DNA of 55,514 nt, taken from NCBI GenBank assembly GCA_019639015.1, contig JAHBSS010000006.1, forward strand, positions 1 to 55,514, read 5' to 3'. Each line of letters begins with the position of its first letter. Positions within the stretch are counted from its first letter, which is position 1. The notes under the pieces are model-generated. The model saw nothing but the letters and a program-made list of their open reading frames with translations. It made no database searches and was not told where the DNA came from. This DNA comes from Cryobacterium sp. Its GTDB lineage: Bacteria; Actinomycetota; Actinomycetes; Actinomycetales; Microbacteriaceae. Below, piece after piece: positions 24,655-34,157 of this stretch. The position numbers were made by a program, and so were the translations under genes.

Positions 24655-26208
24655 ATGGCAACTTTTACAGACCTGACTGATCGTCTCTCAGAAGCTTTTA
24701 AGAAGCTCCGCGGCAAGGGCAAACTTAGCCCCGCGGATGTTGACGGCACAGTTCGAGAGATCAGGCGTGCGCTGCTAGAGGCGGACGTTGCTCTCGAAGT
24801 TGTAAAGCAATTCACCGCGAACGTTCGCGAGCGAGCTCTGAGTGATGATGTCAACAAAGCCCTAAACCCAGCGCAACAAGTGGTTCAGATTGTCAATGAT
24901 GAGCTAGTTGGCATTCTTGGGGGAGCGCAGCGCCGCATCCAATTCGCTAAGAAGCCACCAACGGTCATCATGCTCGCCGGTCTTCAAGGGGCCGGAAAGA
25001 CCACTCTCGCCGGCAAGCTCGCAAAATGGTTAGCAAGCGAGGGCCACACTCCGCTTCTAGTGGCAGCTGACCTTCAACGCCCGAACGCCGTAACTCAGTT
25101 GCAAGTGGTTGGCGAGCAAGCGGGAGTGCAAGTTTGGGCACCAGAGCCGGGTAACGGCAAGGGCAATCCGGTTAAGGTAGCCAAAGACGGAGTGAAAGAG
25201 GCTCAGCGTCGTCAATTTGACGTCGTGATAATTGACACGGCGGGTCGACTGGGTGTTGATACCGAGTTGATGAAGCAGGCATCCGACATTCGAAAAGCTA
25301 CCGAACCCGACGAAGTACTGTTTGTGATTGACGCAATGATCGGTCAAGACGCGGTTGCAACTGCCAAGGCATTCCAAGATGGCGTGGACTTTACCGGTGT
25401 GGTTCTCACAAAGCTCGACGGTGACACCAAAGGTGGTGCCGCCCTCAGTGTCGCAAGCGTTACCGGTCGGCCGATCATGTTCGCAAGCACGGGCGAAGCA
25501 CTTGGCGATTTCGAACCGTTCTATCCGGATCGCATGGCGAGCCGGATTCTCGATCTTGGTGACATCCTCACTCTGATTGAGCAAGCGCAAAAGACGTTTG
25601 ACCAAGAGGAAGCGCTCAAGGTTGCTGAGAAACTTGCTACCGATTCCTTCACTCTTGAAGATTTTTTGAGCCAAATGCAACAACTCAAGAACATGGGTTC
25701 GATCAAGGGGATGCTGGGAATGCTCCCAGGCGCAAAAGGTATGCGTCAACAACTTGAGAACTTTGATGAGCGGGAAATCACCAGAACTGAGGCAATAATC
25801 CAGTCAATGACGCCCGCCGAAAGAAAGCAGCCAAAACTCCTAAATGGCTCAAGGCGGCTTCGCATTGCCAAAGGTTCCGGAGCAACCGTCACTGATGTTA
25901 ATTCGCTCATGACTCGGTTTGAGCAAGCAGCCAAGATGATGAAAACGGTCGCAAAAGGCGGAGTACCTCAAGTTCCAGGAATGGGGCCGATGCCAGGCGC
26001 AAGCTTCGGCGGAGTCAAAAAGCAACAGGGCAAGAAAAAGACTTCCAAATCTGGTAACCCGGCAAAGCGTGCCGCCGAAGAAGCTGCAATGGCTGCAGGC
26101 ACTTTCACAAAACCGAGCGCTGGTTCGAGTTTCGGTCTTGGCGCAAAGCCCAATACGGCTCCGAGTGCTCAAGACCTCGAAACTATAAATCGGATGCTTG
26201 GCCGCTAG
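24655..26208 (+). CDS. ffh: Signal recognition particle protein Ffh
   Basis: 517 residues. N domain, then G domain with GLQGAGKTTLAGKLAKW, DLQRPNAVTQLQ, DTAGRLG and TKLDGDTKGG. The methionine-rich M domain is in the C-terminal third (MQQLKNMGSIKGMLGMLPG, then the RNA-binding part around GSRRLRIAKGSG). A Lys/Gly-rich low-complexity tail of about 80 residues follows, longer than in E. coli but common in actinobacteria. It binds 4.5S RNA and signal sequences and docks on FtsY. A TAAACT lies 9 bases before the ATG, so the leader is very short. Confidence 0.97.
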   Translation: MATFTDLTDRLSEAFKKLRGKGKLSPADVDGTVREIRRALLEADVALEVVKQFTANVRERALSDDVNKALNPAQQVVQIVNDELVGILGGAQRRIQFAKKPPTVIMLAGLQGAGKTTLAGKLAKWLASEGHTPLLVAADLQRPNAVTQLQVVGEQAGVQVWAPEPGNGKGNPVKVAKDGVKEAQRRQFDVVIIDTAGRLGVDTELMKQASDIRKATEPDEVLFVIDAMIGQDAVATAKAFQDGVDFTGVVLTKLDGDTKGGAALSVASVTGRPIMFASTGEALGDFEPFYPDRMASRILDLGDILTLIEQAQKTFDQEEALKVAEKLATDSFTLEDFLSQMQQLKNMGSIKGMLGMLPGAKGMRQQLENFDEREITRTEAIIQSMTPAERKQPKLLNGSRRLRIAKGSGATVTDVNSLMTRFEQAAKMMKTVAKGGVPQVPGMGPMPGASFGGVKKQQGKKKTSKSGNPAKRAAEEAAMAAGTFTKPSAGSSFGLGAKPNTAPSAQDLETINRMLGR

Positions 26209-26223
26209 GTGTCGTACCTCAAA

Positions 26224-26229
26224 TAGGCT
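26224..26229 (+). promoter_or_regulatory. -10 element of a leaderless promoter (second LLM gene)
   Basis: TAGGCT followed by six bases and the GTG at 26236. Confidence 0.5.
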
Positions 26230-26235
26230 TTATTG

Positions 26236-27042
26236 GTGACTCTAAAAAGACCCATTCGAATTGGCGTACAGTTGGCGCCCCAGCACGCCGAATATTCAAC
26301 GATCCGCAAGACAGTTTCAGACTGCGAAGAGCTTGGTGTGGATGTGATCTTTAACTGGGATCACTTCTTTCCGCTATCAGGGGAGCCAGACGGCAAACAC
26401 TTCGAAGCTTGGTCGATGTTGGCCGCGATCGCGGAACAGACCAGCAAAGTGCAGTTCGGTTGCCTCGTGAACTGTAACGCGTACCGCAATCCAAACCTGC
26501 AAGCGGATATGGCGCGAACCATAGACCACATTTCGTCCGCATCGAATGGCGGAGTCGGCAGGTTCATTTTTGGTACTGGTGCCGGCTGGTTTGAAAAAGA
26601 TTTCGACGAATACGGTTACGAGTTTGGGACGAAAGGAAGTCGACTTGCCGCGCTCGCAGAAGCGCTACCGATTATCCGCGACAGATGGCAAAAGTTGAAC
26701 CCACCTCCCACTCGCGAGATTCCGATTTTGATTGGTGGCGGGGGAGAAAAAAAGACGTTGCGGATGGTGGCAGAGCACGCGAACATTTGGCACTCGTTCG
26801 CTGGTCCAGAGGATTTGAAACGGAAGCTCAGAATTCTCGCGGAACACGGGAAGGATGTCGGTCGCGATGTAGCGGAGATTGAAATCTCTAACGAACTAAA
26901 GGACCGTACAAGTGATACAGCCGATGAGCTTGTGAGTCTTGGTACGAGCCTGTTCACGCTGCAAGTGAGCGGACCGGTTTACGACTTGGCAAAAATCAAG
27001 GAGTGGCTCGACTGGCGCGACCAGCACAATCGGAACCGCTAA
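26236..27042 (+). CDS. LLM-class F420-dependent oxidoreductase
   Basis: 268 residues from the GTG at 26236 (the preceding codon is TTG, also possible). Luciferase-like fold: IRIGVQLAPQHAEY, VIFNWDHFFPLSG, GRFIFGTGAGWFEKDFDEYG and IPILIGGGGEKKTLRMVAEHANIWHSF. These motifs are typical of the F420-type actinobacterial clade; the reaction is unknown. It is inserted between ffh and rpsP as a single gene with its own -10. As the second F420-type enzyme in the window, it supports F420 use by the organism and hence the reading of the ABC importer at 4240-7030. Confidence 0.85.
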   Translation: MTLKRPIRIGVQLAPQHAEYSTIRKTVSDCEELGVDVIFNWDHFFPLSGEPDGKHFEAWSMLAAIAEQTSKVQFGCLVNCNAYRNPNLQADMARTIDHISSASNGGVGRFIFGTGAGWFEKDFDEYGYEFGTKGSRLAALAEALPIIRDRWQKLNPPPTREIPILIGGGGEKKTLRMVAEHANIWHSFAGPEDLKRKLRILAEHGKDVGRDVAEIEISNELKDRTSDTADELVSLGTSLFTLQVSGPVYDLAKIKEWLDWRDQHNRNR

Positions 27043-27094
27043 GCACGGGTTCCGCGCACCAACACGAAAACCGTTAGGTAGTTTTTGGCTCGGG

Positions 27095-27124
27095 TTCACA
27101 GAATTGGCGAAAGTCTGTCAGAAT
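27095..27124 (+). promoter_or_regulatory. Promoter of the rpsP operon
   Basis: TTCACA (27095-27100), 18-base spacer, CAGAAT (27119-27124). A leader of about 115 bases follows before the rpsP start, containing short GC-rich inverted segments. Unlike most genes here, rpsP has a real leader and a Shine-Dalgarno. Confidence 0.45.
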
Positions 27125-27245
27125 AGTAAGTCGAATCCGTTGCAACCCGACCCTCTATCGGTTGCCTCGGTACCCATGCTTTGGCCGCGTGTGCCCCCAC
27201 GCCCACGGTCGGCAGTTCAAACTACTGAACAATTAACGGAGAAAC

Positions 27246-27791
27246 GTGTCTGTAAAGATTCGCCTGAAGCGACTCGGAAAAATTCGCACCCCGCACTATC
27301 GCGTGGTTGTTGCTGACTCTCGCACGAAGCGAGATGGTCGTGTTATCGAAGAAATTGGCCAGTACCACCCAACCGAGGATCCTTCGATCATTCAAATCAA
27401 TTCTGAGCGAGCTCAGTACTGGTTAAGCGTTGGGGCTCAACCAACCGAGCAAGTACTTGCACTCCTCAAGCTGACCGGCGACTGGGGCACCTTCAAAGGT
27501 GAGAAGGGTGCGAAAAACACCGTCAAGGTTGCCGAAGCAAAGGTTGAGTTCCAAGCCGACGAGAAGAAGAAGCCTGTGCTTCAGCCAAAGTCCGAAAAAC
27601 CGGCAAAGGTTGAGGCAAAGACTGAAGCCGTCGAAGAGGTAGCTGAGACTCCGGTTGAGGCTGCTGAGGCTCCCGCTGAGGCTGTTTCAGAGGTCGTTAC
27701 GGTAGAGGTCGTCGCCGAAGAGACCGCTCCTGAAGTTGTTGCCGAAGAAGCTGTTAGCGAAGCGGCCGAAGAAGCCGAGAAGGCTGAATAG
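27246..27791 (+). CDS. rpsP: Small-subunit ribosomal protein bS16 with long acidic tail
   Basis: 181 residues; GTG start with CGGAGAAAC before it. The bS16 domain ([51 protein letters not shown]) occupies the first ~85 residues. After residue ~115 comes a tail of about 65 residues made of Ala, Val, Glu and Pro, strongly acidic. Actinobacterial bS16 often has an extension, but this one doubles the protein. The khpA start overlaps the stop (TAGTG), so the two are coupled. Confidence 0.96.
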   Translation: MSVKIRLKRLGKIRTPHYRVVVADSRTKRDGRVIEEIGQYHPTEDPSIIQINSERAQYWLSVGAQPTEQVLALLKLTGDWGTFKGEKGAKNTVKVAEAKVEFQADEKKKPVLQPKSEKPAKVEAKTEAVEEVAETPVEAAEAPAEAVSEVVTVEVVAEETAPEVVAEEAVSEAAEEAEKAE

Positions 27792-28027
27792 TGCTTGCTG
27801 CTGCTCTTGAGCACCTCGTAAAGGGCATCGTCGACAACCCCGACGATGTATCCGTGGTTTCAAGGGACACCACAAAAGGCGAGGTGCTTGAGGTCAGCGT
27901 CAATCCCGCAGACCTGGGTCGAGTAATCGGTCGTGCTGGTCGTACCGCAAAAGCGTTGCGGACTCTGATCAATGCTTTAGCTGATGGCCGTCGGGTTCGC
28001 GTCGACGTGGTGGACACCGATTCCTAA
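27791..28027 (+). CDS. khpA: KH-domain RNA-binding protein KhpA
   Basis: 78 residues, a single KH domain with the GxxG loop in LGRVIGRAGRTAKALRTLI. It starts with GTG sharing its first base with the rpsP stop. KhpA proteins bind RNA broadly, and in some Gram-positive bacteria pair with KhpB/Jag to affect elongation and division. The rpsP-khpA-rimM-trmD order is conserved. Confidence 0.95.
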   Translation: MLAAALEHLVKGIVDNPDDVSVVSRDTTKGEVLEVSVNPADLGRVIGRAGRTAKALRTLINALADGRRVRVDVVDTDS

Positions 28028-28637
28028 GAAAGACGCGGACGGATCCCGACTTCGGGTTGGTCGACTCACCAAGGCACACGGTCTAAAGGGAGCGATCAAG
28101 ATCGAGCTTTATACGGACGATCCTGATCGGAGATTCATCCCCGGAGCAGTGTTCCACTTGCAAGTCCCAGAGGTTTCAGCGTGGTTTGGTAAATCGATCG
28201 AACTCTTGGAACTCAAGTGGTTCAACTCGCATCCTGTGGCATTTTTCAGGGATGTTACCGACCGCACAACCGCGGAGTCCATGATCAAAGCGATCCTGCT
28301 AGTCGACGAGGATCCCAATGAACAGCAAGAAGATGACGCTTGGTACGATCACCAACTGGTCGGACTCACCGTCCTTCGCGACAACCAAGAAATTGGAAAA
28401 GTCATCCGGGTCGAGCACCTTCCTGCGCAAGACCTGCTTGTTGTCGACACCGTCAACGGCGAGGTTCTCGTTCCGTTCGTAAAGGCGATCGTTCCAAGCG
28501 TTGATATTGCCGCTGGAGTCTTAATCATCACGCCCCCGCTCGGCTTGTTCGAATCCGCGCCAGACGACGAACAGGTCGAACCGGATGCCGGCGGAATTCA
28601 CGAACAACCAAGCGGTGAGCCACACACAACTTCCTAG
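27984..28637 (+). CDS. rimM: Ribosome maturation factor RimM
   Basis: The conserved part begins at [22 protein letters not shown] (from about 28041) and includes the PRC-barrel half with [17 protein letters not shown] and [15 protein letters not shown]. It binds bS19/uS13 regions to assist 30S head assembly. The start is uncertain: the only ATG/GTG/TTG codon in frame is the ATG at 27984, giving a 44-base overlap with khpA and 13 atypical residues; an ATT at 28020, right at the khpA stop, would give a protein of normal length. A ~25-residue acidic tail ends it. Confidence 0.93.
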   Translation: MAVGFASTWWTPIPKKDADGSRLRVGRLTKAHGLKGAIKIELYTDDPDRRFIPGAVFHLQVPEVSAWFGKSIELLELKWFNSHPVAFFRDVTDRTTAESMIKAILLVDEDPNEQQEDDAWYDHQLVGLTVLRDNQEIGKVIRVEHLPAQDLLVVDTVNGEVLVPFVKAIVPSVDIAAGVLIITPPLGLFESAPDDEQVEPDAGGIHEQPSGEPHTTS

Positions 28638-28644
28638 CGCAATT

Positions 28645-28650
28645 TAGGCT
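28645..28650 (+). promoter_or_regulatory. -10 element of a leaderless promoter (trmD)
   Basis: TAGGCT followed by 7 bases and the ATG of trmD. The string TAGGCTTGG recurs before the metallophosphoesterase gene at 39215. Confidence 0.45.
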
Positions 28651-28657
28651 TGGGACC

Positions 28658-29335
28658 ATGCGAATCGACGTTCTCACAATCTTTCCCGAGTATTTCGACG
28701 CGTTGAAAATTTCCCTAATCGGCAAAGCGAGCTCTAGCGGACTTCTTGAGTTCGGCATCCACGACCTCCGAGACTTCACTCACGATCGCCACAAGACGGT
28801 TGATGACACTCCATACGGCGGCGGAGCGGGAATGGTTATGAGACCAGAGCCGTGGGGTGAAGCTTTAGACAAACTTGCAGTTCAAGACACCGTCGTGGTG
28901 TTCCCGTCCCCTGCTGGGCAACTGTTTACGCAAGGAATCGCGAGTGAACTTGCATCTAGCCGGCACATTCTGCTTTGTTGCGGACGATACGAAGGAATCG
29001 ACGAGCGAGTTGTTGAGCATGCAAAATCGCGTTGGACGGTTCGCGTGCTAAGCCTTGGAGATTACGTCCTGAACGGCGGTGAGGTCGCAGCGCTCGCGAT
29101 GATTGAAGCGGTTTCTCGGCTAGTGCCCGGAGTTATCGGCAATGAACAAAGTCTGATTGAGGAGTCCCACGCAGACGGATTGCTCGAATATCCGAGTTTC
29201 ACTAAACCATCAGAGTGGCGCGGACTGAGCGTGCCAGAAATTTTGTTGAGTGGAGATCACGCGGCAATCGCTGCTTGGCGAAAACAACAGCAAATCGAGC
29301 GCACGAGACTTATTAGGCCAGATCTCATCGACTAG
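28658..29335 (+). CDS. trmD: tRNA (guanine-N1)-methyltransferase
   Basis: 225 residues, SPOUT fold with trefoil knot. Hallmarks: [69 protein letters not shown]. It methylates G37 next to the anticodon, preventing +1 frameshifts. It starts 20 bases after rimM and ends overlapping the convergent rlmN gene by 4 bases; rplS, its usual downstream neighbour, is reached only after the minus-strand rlmN-map pair and one other gene. Confidence 0.97.
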   Translation: MRIDVLTIFPEYFDALKISLIGKASSSGLLEFGIHDLRDFTHDRHKTVDDTPYGGGAGMVMRPEPWGEALDKLAVQDTVVVFPSPAGQLFTQGIASELASSRHILLCCGRYEGIDERVVEHAKSRWTVRVLSLGDYVLNGGEVAALAMIEAVSRLVPGVIGNEQSLIEESHADGLLEYPSFTKPSEWRGLSVPEILLSGDHAAIAAWRKQQQIERTRLIRPDLID

Positions 29336-30555
29336 AAGTCGATCGGGATTTTCGCCGCCTGAGCTTGATCGGCTTCTGTTGCAACCAATTGACCGCAAGC
29401 TCCGTCAATGTCCTTGCCCCTAGTGTCCCTAATTGTTGTTGGGATGCCAGCCGAAACGAGTCTGTTCACAAACTCCGCTTGAACACCCGGTTCTGAAGCG
29501 GTCCACACCGAGCCGGGAGTCGGGTTGAGAGGGATTGGGTTCACATGCACCCAACCGTGACCCCTTGAGTTCAATTTTTCGGCCAAGAGCTCAGCCCGCC
29601 AAGCGTGATCGTTCATGTCTTTTATGAGCGCGTACTCGATTGAAACCCGTCGACCCGTTTTGTCAAAGTATTCCTTCGCGGCATCGAGTGCTTCGTCAAC
29701 CTTCCACCTGGAATTTACCGGTATGAGCCGATCACGAAGTTCGTCATCCGGTGCGTGCAGAGAAAGCGCAAACGTGACAGGTATCGACTCTTCTGAAAGT
29801 TTCTTGATCGCCGGAACCAACCCGACTGTCGAAACAGTGATCCCTCTTGCACTCATTCCGATGCCATGTTTCTTGTCGGTAAGCACCCGAATGGCTTGGA
29901 TTACACGGTTGTAGTTGGCTAGCGGTTCACCCATACCCATAAACACAATGTTGGAAACGCGCTCCGCTTCATGCCCGAGATGTTTCGGGTCACCTAGTTC
30001 GCCATCCATGATCATGCGGTTCGCGCGCACAACTTGAGCGACTATTTCTGCCGCCGACATGTTTCGCGTGAGGCCAGCTTGACCGGTTGCGCAAAACGGG
30101 CAATTCATCCCGCAACCAGCCTGACTTGACACGCAAAGCGTTATTCGACCCGGATATCGCATGAGCACGGACTCGACGAGTGCTCCATCATGCAGTTTCC
30201 AAAGCACTTTGATTGTGTCCCCGCGATCGGTTTGGATTCGCTTCACTTCGGTAAGCAGAGGCGGTAGCAGTTTATGAACCAGCTCTTCTCGACCTTCACT
30301 TGGCAGATCCGTCATTGATGCTGGATCGCGAGTGAAGTGCTGAAAATAGTGTGTTTCGAGTTGCTTGGCGCGAAAAGCTGGCAAACCCAGTTCTTTCATG
30401 GCGTTCAGTCGGTCTTCTGGAGTCAGATCAGCCAAGTGGGTTGGAGGCTTGCCGCGCTTCGGGCTGGCAAATTGCAATAATGGACGGCCCTCGGCATCCG
30501 TTTTCTGAGTCCAGCCTTCTGTCTTTGGTTGGACTTGAAGTCTGCGGGTCGTCAT
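29332..30555 (-). CDS. rlmN: Dual-specificity RNA methyltransferase RlmN
   Basis: 407 residues from the ATG at 30555, which overlaps the map stop as ATGA; the frame is open further upstream inside map. Radical SAM cluster motif CGMNCPFC (C-x3-C-x2-C), GMGEPLANY glycine motif, and the C-terminal acceptor cysteine in DGACGQL. It methylates C2 of A2503 in 23S rRNA and A37 of some tRNAs. In many actinobacteria rlmN follows cdsA; here it sits with map on the opposite strand after trmD. Confidence 0.95.
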   Translation of the reverse strand: MTTRRLQVQPKTEGWTQKTDAEGRPLLQFASPKRGKPPTHLADLTPEDRLNAMKELGLPAFRAKQLETHYFQHFTRDPASMTDLPSEGREELVHKLLPPLLTEVKRIQTDRGDTIKVLWKLHDGALVESVLMRYPGRITLCVSSQAGCGMNCPFCATGQAGLTRNMSAAEIVAQVVRANRMIMDGELGDPKHLGHEAERVSNIVFMGMGEPLANYNRVIQAIRVLTDKKHGIGMSARGITVSTVGLVPAIKKLSEESIPVTFALSLHAPDDELRDRLIPVNSRWKVDEALDAAKEYFDKTGRRVSIEYALIKDMNDHAWRAELLAEKLNSRGHGWVHVNPIPLNPTPGSVWTASEPGVQAEFVNRLVSAGIPTTIRDTRGKDIDGACGQLVATEADQAQAAKIPIDF

Positions 30556-31331
30556 TTGTGTTCGTGTTCTCGTGCAGTGAGAATCACTGGGCCATCCTTT
30601 GTTATTGCGACCGTGTGCTCGGAGTGGGCGGATCTGGAACCGTCGACGCTTCGCAAAGTCCAACCGTCCGGATCGGTGAAGATCTCATCAGTACCAAGCA
30701 TGAACCAGGGTTCGATCGCAAACACGAGTCCCGGTTTGAGTGGATAGCCACGATTCTTTCGACCGTCGTTTGGAACGTGCGGTTCACCATGCATTGTGCG
30801 ACCAACCCCGTGACCACCGAAATCCGTGTTCACCTTTAGGCCCGCGCGGTGCGCGACCTCGCCAATTGCTGCCGAAACATCCCCCATACGGTTGCCGGGT
30901 CTCGCCGCTGCGATGCCGGCCGCAAGTGCGCGTTCGGTTACGGCTATCAATTCAAGGTCCTCTGCGCTCGCCGTTCCAACCACGAGCGACAACGCGGAAT
31001 CTGCAACCCAACCATTCAAATTTGCAGCAAAATCAAGACTCAGCAGGTCGCCATCTTTCAGGGTGTAATCGAACGGTAAGCCGTGCAGTGCTGCATCATT
31101 TACCGAGGTGCAAAGCACCTTTCCAAACGGCATCGCACCGAATGAAGGGTGGTAGTTGATATAACAACTCTCGGCCCCACGATCCCTAATTAGTTTGTGA
31201 GCTAGCGCGTCCAGCTCAAGCAAGTTCACGCCAACCTTTGAAGCATGTTTTAGTGCTGTAAGCACTTCCGAAACAAATTTGCCGACCGGGCGCATCGCCT
31301 CTATCTCGGCGGGGGTGCGTAGTTCGATCAC
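30552..31331 (-). CDS. map: Methionine aminopeptidase, type I
   Basis: 259 residues, GTG start. Metal ligands of the pita-bread fold are visible: Asp in [18 protein letters not shown] (two Asp), His in [13 protein letters not shown], Glu in FAIEPWF and Glu in SEHTVAIT; the substrate-contacting His is in [13 protein letters not shown]. It removes N-terminal Met from new proteins. Its usual neighbours adk/infA are not here. AAGAAT lies exactly six bases before the GTG on the minus strand, a leaderless pattern. Confidence 0.95.
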   Translation of the reverse strand: MIELRTPAEIEAMRPVGKFVSEVLTALKHASKVGVNLLELDALAHKLIRDRGAESCYINYHPSFGAMPFGKVLCTSVNDAALHGLPFDYTLKDGDLLSLDFAANLNGWVADSALSLVVGTASAEDLELIAVTERALAAGIAAARPGNRMGDVSAAIGEVAHRAGLKVNTDFGGHGVGRTMHGEPHVPNDGRKNRGYPLKPGLVFAIEPWFMLGTDEIFTDPDGWTLRSVDGSRSAHSEHTVAITKDGPVILTAREHEHK

Positions 31332-31337
31332 TCAGCT

Positions 31338-31343
31338 ATTCTT
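31338..31343 (-). promoter_or_regulatory. -10 element of a leaderless promoter (map-rlmN)
   Basis: Minus strand AAGAAT, six bases, then the GTG at 31331. It faces the plus-strand -10 at 31358, so two leaderless promoters are packed in about 40 bases. Confidence 0.4.
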
Positions 31344-31357
31344 CACCAACTCGCGCG

Positions 31358-31363
31358 TATGCT
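31358..31363 (+). promoter_or_regulatory. -10 element of a leaderless promoter (31371 gene)
   Basis: TATGCT followed by 7 bases and the ATG at 31371. The ATG inside this hexamer (31359) is the other possible start. Confidence 0.5.
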
Positions 31364-31370
31364 GTCGACT

Positions 31371-31790
31371 ATGTGGTTGCGTAGGGCCTTTTCTTATTTG
31401 CAGTTTTGGGCTATTGCCGTGCTACCACTTTGGGTTCTAATCGGGCGCGGTGTTCAACTTGAGGGTTCCGGTTGGGGGCTTCTCGGTTTACTTCTTGCCA
31501 CACCTTTGCTTTCGCTAGGTTTGCTCGTAACTCTCGGGCTTACCGTTGCCAGGCGGTCAGTCAGGCGTGCAAAGTTGGTATCAAGATTGGATGTGGCGGT
31601 TCTTTCGGTTTGGTATGTCTCACTGGTACTGCTTGGCTTGATTGCCAAACCGTTCACGGTCATCCTTGCAATTGTTGTAGGACTTATCGTGTTTTGGACG
31701 ATGGTCTGGCAATTGTTTAACGAATTGAGGAACCGCGTTTCACTTAGCTTGGGCAAGTTTGATGCCATTAAGGTCAAGTCAACTGTTTGA
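31371..31790 (+). CDS. Small integral membrane protein, unknown
   Basis: 139 residues with four hydrophobic segments: FWAIAVLPLWVLIG, GLLGLLLATPLLSLGLLVTLGL, VLSVWYVSLVLLGLI and FTVILAIVVGLIVFWTMVW. A basic loop (ARRSVRRAKLVSR) lies between helices 2 and 3. The pattern resembles small actinobacterial membrane proteins often annotated as MFS-like or hypothetical; no motif gives a function. Located between map (divergent) and rplS. Confidence 0.78.
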   Translation: MWLRRAFSYLQFWAIAVLPLWVLIGRGVQLEGSGWGLLGLLLATPLLSLGLLVTLGLTVARRSVRRAKLVSRLDVAVLSVWYVSLVLLGLIAKPFTVILAIVVGLIVFWTMVWQLFNELRNRVSLSLGKFDAIKVKSTV

Positions 31791-31841
31791 CCCTTGGCGT
31801 TATCACCGACCGTTCGACTGGCAACAACCCAACGGTTATGA

Positions 31842-31847
31842 CAGAAT
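31842..31847 (+). promoter_or_regulatory. -10 element before rplS
   Basis: CAGAAT, the same hexamer as before rpsP, about 112 bases upstream of the rplS start. No good -35 is seen at 17 bases. The leader in between holds a GC-rich inverted segment near 31865-31885. Confidence 0.35.
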
Positions 31848-31958
31848 AGACGATTGTGTCCGCACGGCCCTGCCTCAGGGGGGCTGTCAATTCCAGGCAC
31901 TACTTTCCTTCAATTAGTAAGCAGCCGTCGACCTGTGGCGAGGCAGAGAGCGAATATC

Positions 31959-32309
31959 ATGCACATCCTTGATTCCGTTGACAAAGCGTCCCTCCGTGAG
32001 GACATTCCAGACTTTCGTGCAGGCGACACCGTCAAGGTCCACGTCAACATCATTGAAGGCAACCGCTCTCGTATCCAGGTGTTCCAGGGCGTTGTAATTC
32101 GTCGGTCTGGTGAAGGCGTTCGCGAAACGTTCACTGTGCGTAAGGTGAGTTTTCAGGTCGGAGTTGAGCGCACATTCCCGGTTCACTCGCCAGTCATCGA
32201 TCACATCGAAGTTGTAACTCGAGGAGATGTTCGACGCGCAAAGCTTTACTACTTGCGTGAACTCCGCGGCAAGAAGGCAAAGATTCGCGAGAAGCGCGAC
32301 TCGCAGTAA
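31959..32309 (+). CDS. rplS: Large-subunit ribosomal protein bL19
   Basis: 116 residues from [20 protein letters not shown]. Conserved [29 protein letters not shown] and the C-terminal [15 protein letters not shown]. It sits at the 30S-50S interface. The ATG is preceded by GAGAG; an upstream in-frame extension to 31854 does not match bL19 and is leader. lepB follows after 56 bases. Confidence 0.97.
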   Translation: MHILDSVDKASLREDIPDFRAGDTVKVHVNIIEGNRSRIQVFQGVVIRRSGEGVRETFTVRKVSFQVGVERTFPVHSPVIDHIEVVTRGDVRRAKLYYLRELRGKKAKIREKRDSQ

Positions 32310-32365
32310 TCTCGCCAAGCACGGGCAGTTCCAGAGTCTAGACTTAGCGGGAACTCAGGGGCCAA

Positions 32366-33127
32366 ATGACGACAAACGAATTGCCGGTGCGGCATGAGCG
32401 CACCGATGCACGCAAACGTAAGGGTCGCGGTGTTTGGATATTCCTTCGTGATCTAGTGATCATTCTCGTTGCGGCGATCCTAATTTCAATTTTGATCAAA
32501 GCATTCTTGATCCGCTCGTTTTACATCCCATCTGGCTCAATGGAAAACACGCTTCAAATCAATGATCGGATCATAGTTAACGAGCTTGTACCCGACTTGA
32601 CCCCGATTCAGCACGGCGACGTTGTCGTGTTCAAAGATCCCGGAGGCTGGCTCAGTCCACGAGACCAAGAACCGCAAAACTGGTTCGTTGCGGGGGTTGA
32701 TTGGGCGCTATCGGTAGTGGGATTGAGTGCTCCAGACAGTAATGATCACTTGATCAAGCGAGTAATCGGTTTACCGGGCGACACCGTCGAATGTTGCAAC
32801 GAGTTTGGACAAATGTCGATCAACGGAGTTCCGTTGAAAGAGACGTATCTAAAACTCCCAGCCGGAGTCACCAAGGCCTCAGGCATCGATTTCAAAGTAA
32901 CCGTGCCTAAAGGCTCCCTTTGGGTCATGGGCGACAATCGATACGATTCTGCCGATTCGAGATACAACACCAACAAACCGGGAAAAGGTTTCGTTCCTAT
33001 TGAAAATGTGGTTGGAAAGGCTTTCGTAATCAGTTGGCCGATGTCCCGGTGGACTTGGTTAGACAACTATCCGACGGTGTTTGCCGGCGTCGAAGAAAAG
33101 GATAACGAGAACTCAAAGGACCACTAA
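32366..33127 (+). CDS. lepB: Signal peptidase I
   Basis: 253 residues. One N-terminal membrane helix (residues ~27-47), catalytic Ser58 in IPSGSMENTL, catalytic Lys131 in HLIKRVIGLPGD, and box E GDNRYDSADSR. It cleaves Sec and Tat signal peptides outside the membrane; the window supplies likely clients such as the YVTN protein. The next gene rnhB starts with GTG at the base after its stop. The order rplS-lepB-rnhB is conserved in actinobacteria. Confidence 0.96.
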   Translation: MTTNELPVRHERTDARKRKGRGVWIFLRDLVIILVAAILISILIKAFLIRSFYIPSGSMENTLQINDRIIVNELVPDLTPIQHGDVVVFKDPGGWLSPRDQEPQNWFVAGVDWALSVVGLSAPDSNDHLIKRVIGLPGDTVECCNEFGQMSINGVPLKETYLKLPAGVTKASGIDFKVTVPKGSLWVMGDNRYDSADSRYNTNKPGKGFVPIENVVGKAFVISWPMSRWTWLDNYPTVFAGVEEKDNENSKDH

Positions 33128-33787
33128 GTGGCTCCGCCCGAACCGAATCTGGATCTTGAGAGACAACTTCTAAACTCGGGGTTCGACTTGGTGATCGGTT
33201 GTGATGAGGTTGGTCGCGGTGCAATTGCCGGACCGGTTGCTGTCGGACTGTGTGCGGTGGACAGATCGAGAGTTGAATTGATTCCCCCGAACGGCGTTCG
33301 AGACTCAAAGCTACTAAGCCCTCAAAAGCGGCAAGCGCTGTATCCAGTGGTTCAATCTTGGGCGCTCGCGTGCAGTGTTGGCATGATCGATGCGAAGCGA
33401 ATCGACGAAGTCGGAATCAATCAAGCGCTGGCGGAAGCCGCACTCGTGGCAATCGCGGGATTGAACGTTGAATGGGGTGAGCCCTCCAAAGTTGCGGTAA
33501 TTCTGGACGGAAAACACGATTGGTTAAGCTCAATGTTGGCTACAGGAATTTCTGTGCAAACGAAAGTAAAGGCCGATCGTGAATGTGTTTCTGTTGCCGC
33601 GGCATCCGTGATCGCCAAGGTTGACCGAGACAAGCTAATGATTTTGGAGCATTCTCGTCAGCCGGAATACGGATGGCAAAGCAATAAGGGCTACGGCTCC
33701 AAAGCGCATTTTGATGCCATTGAACGTGTTGGTTCTACCGATTTGCATCGCCTTACCTGGATCGGCAATAGGGACCTGCACTCTTGA
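33128..33787 (+). CDS. rnhB: Ribonuclease HII
   Basis: 219 residues. The acidic active site is intact: GCDEVGRGAIAGPVAVG (Asp-Glu), ILDGKHDW (Asp) and AKVDRDKLM (Asp). It cuts RNA in RNA-DNA hybrids and single misincorporated ribonucleotides. GTG start directly after the lepB stop. A C-terminal HRLTWIGN motif is normal for the family. Confidence 0.95.
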   Translation: MAPPEPNLDLERQLLNSGFDLVIGCDEVGRGAIAGPVAVGLCAVDRSRVELIPPNGVRDSKLLSPQKRQALYPVVQSWALACSVGMIDAKRIDEVGINQALAEAALVAIAGLNVEWGEPSKVAVILDGKHDWLSSMLATGISVQTKVKADRECVSVAAASVIAKVDRDKLMILEHSRQPEYGWQSNKGYGSKAHFDAIERVGSTDLHRLTWIGNRDLHS

Positions 33788-33813
33788 GACCCAGCACCTA
33801 AGATTGAAACGCA

Positions 33814-34137
33814 ATGGATGACGAGGATTTCGAAGACTACGACCGCGAAGTGGAGCTCGCTCTATTTCGTGAGTACCGCGACGTTGTGTCGCAGTTTAAG
33901 TATGTCGTTGAGACCGAGCGACGATTTTATCTAGCCAACGAGGTTGAACTTTCTAGGCAGGATGTCGCAAACGACTTCTACTTCGAACTTACGATGCATG
34001 ACGTTTGGGTTTGGGATGTTTACCGATCCGATCGTTTTGTGAAGTCTGTCAGAGTACTCACATTCAAAGACGTAAACGTCGAGGAGCTCGGAGCAAAGGA
34101 GCTCGAGCTACCTAAGGAACTCGCCCTCGACGACTAA
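33814..34137 (+). CDS. DUF2469 family protein
   Basis: 107 residues, very acidic, starting MDDEDFEDYDREVELALFREYRDVV. This family is restricted to actinobacteria and nearly always follows rnhB, as here. A conserved core is YVVETERRFYLANEVEL and DVWVWDVYRSDRFVKSVRVLTFKDVNVEEL. No biochemical function is known to me. TAAGAT lies 9 bases before the ATG. Confidence 0.92.
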   Translation: MDDEDFEDYDREVELALFREYRDVVSQFKYVVETERRFYLANEVELSRQDVANDFYFELTMHDVWVWDVYRSDRFVKSVRVLTFKDVNVEELGAKELELPKELALDD

Positions 34138-34157
34138 CCGAATAGGACAGGTGATAC

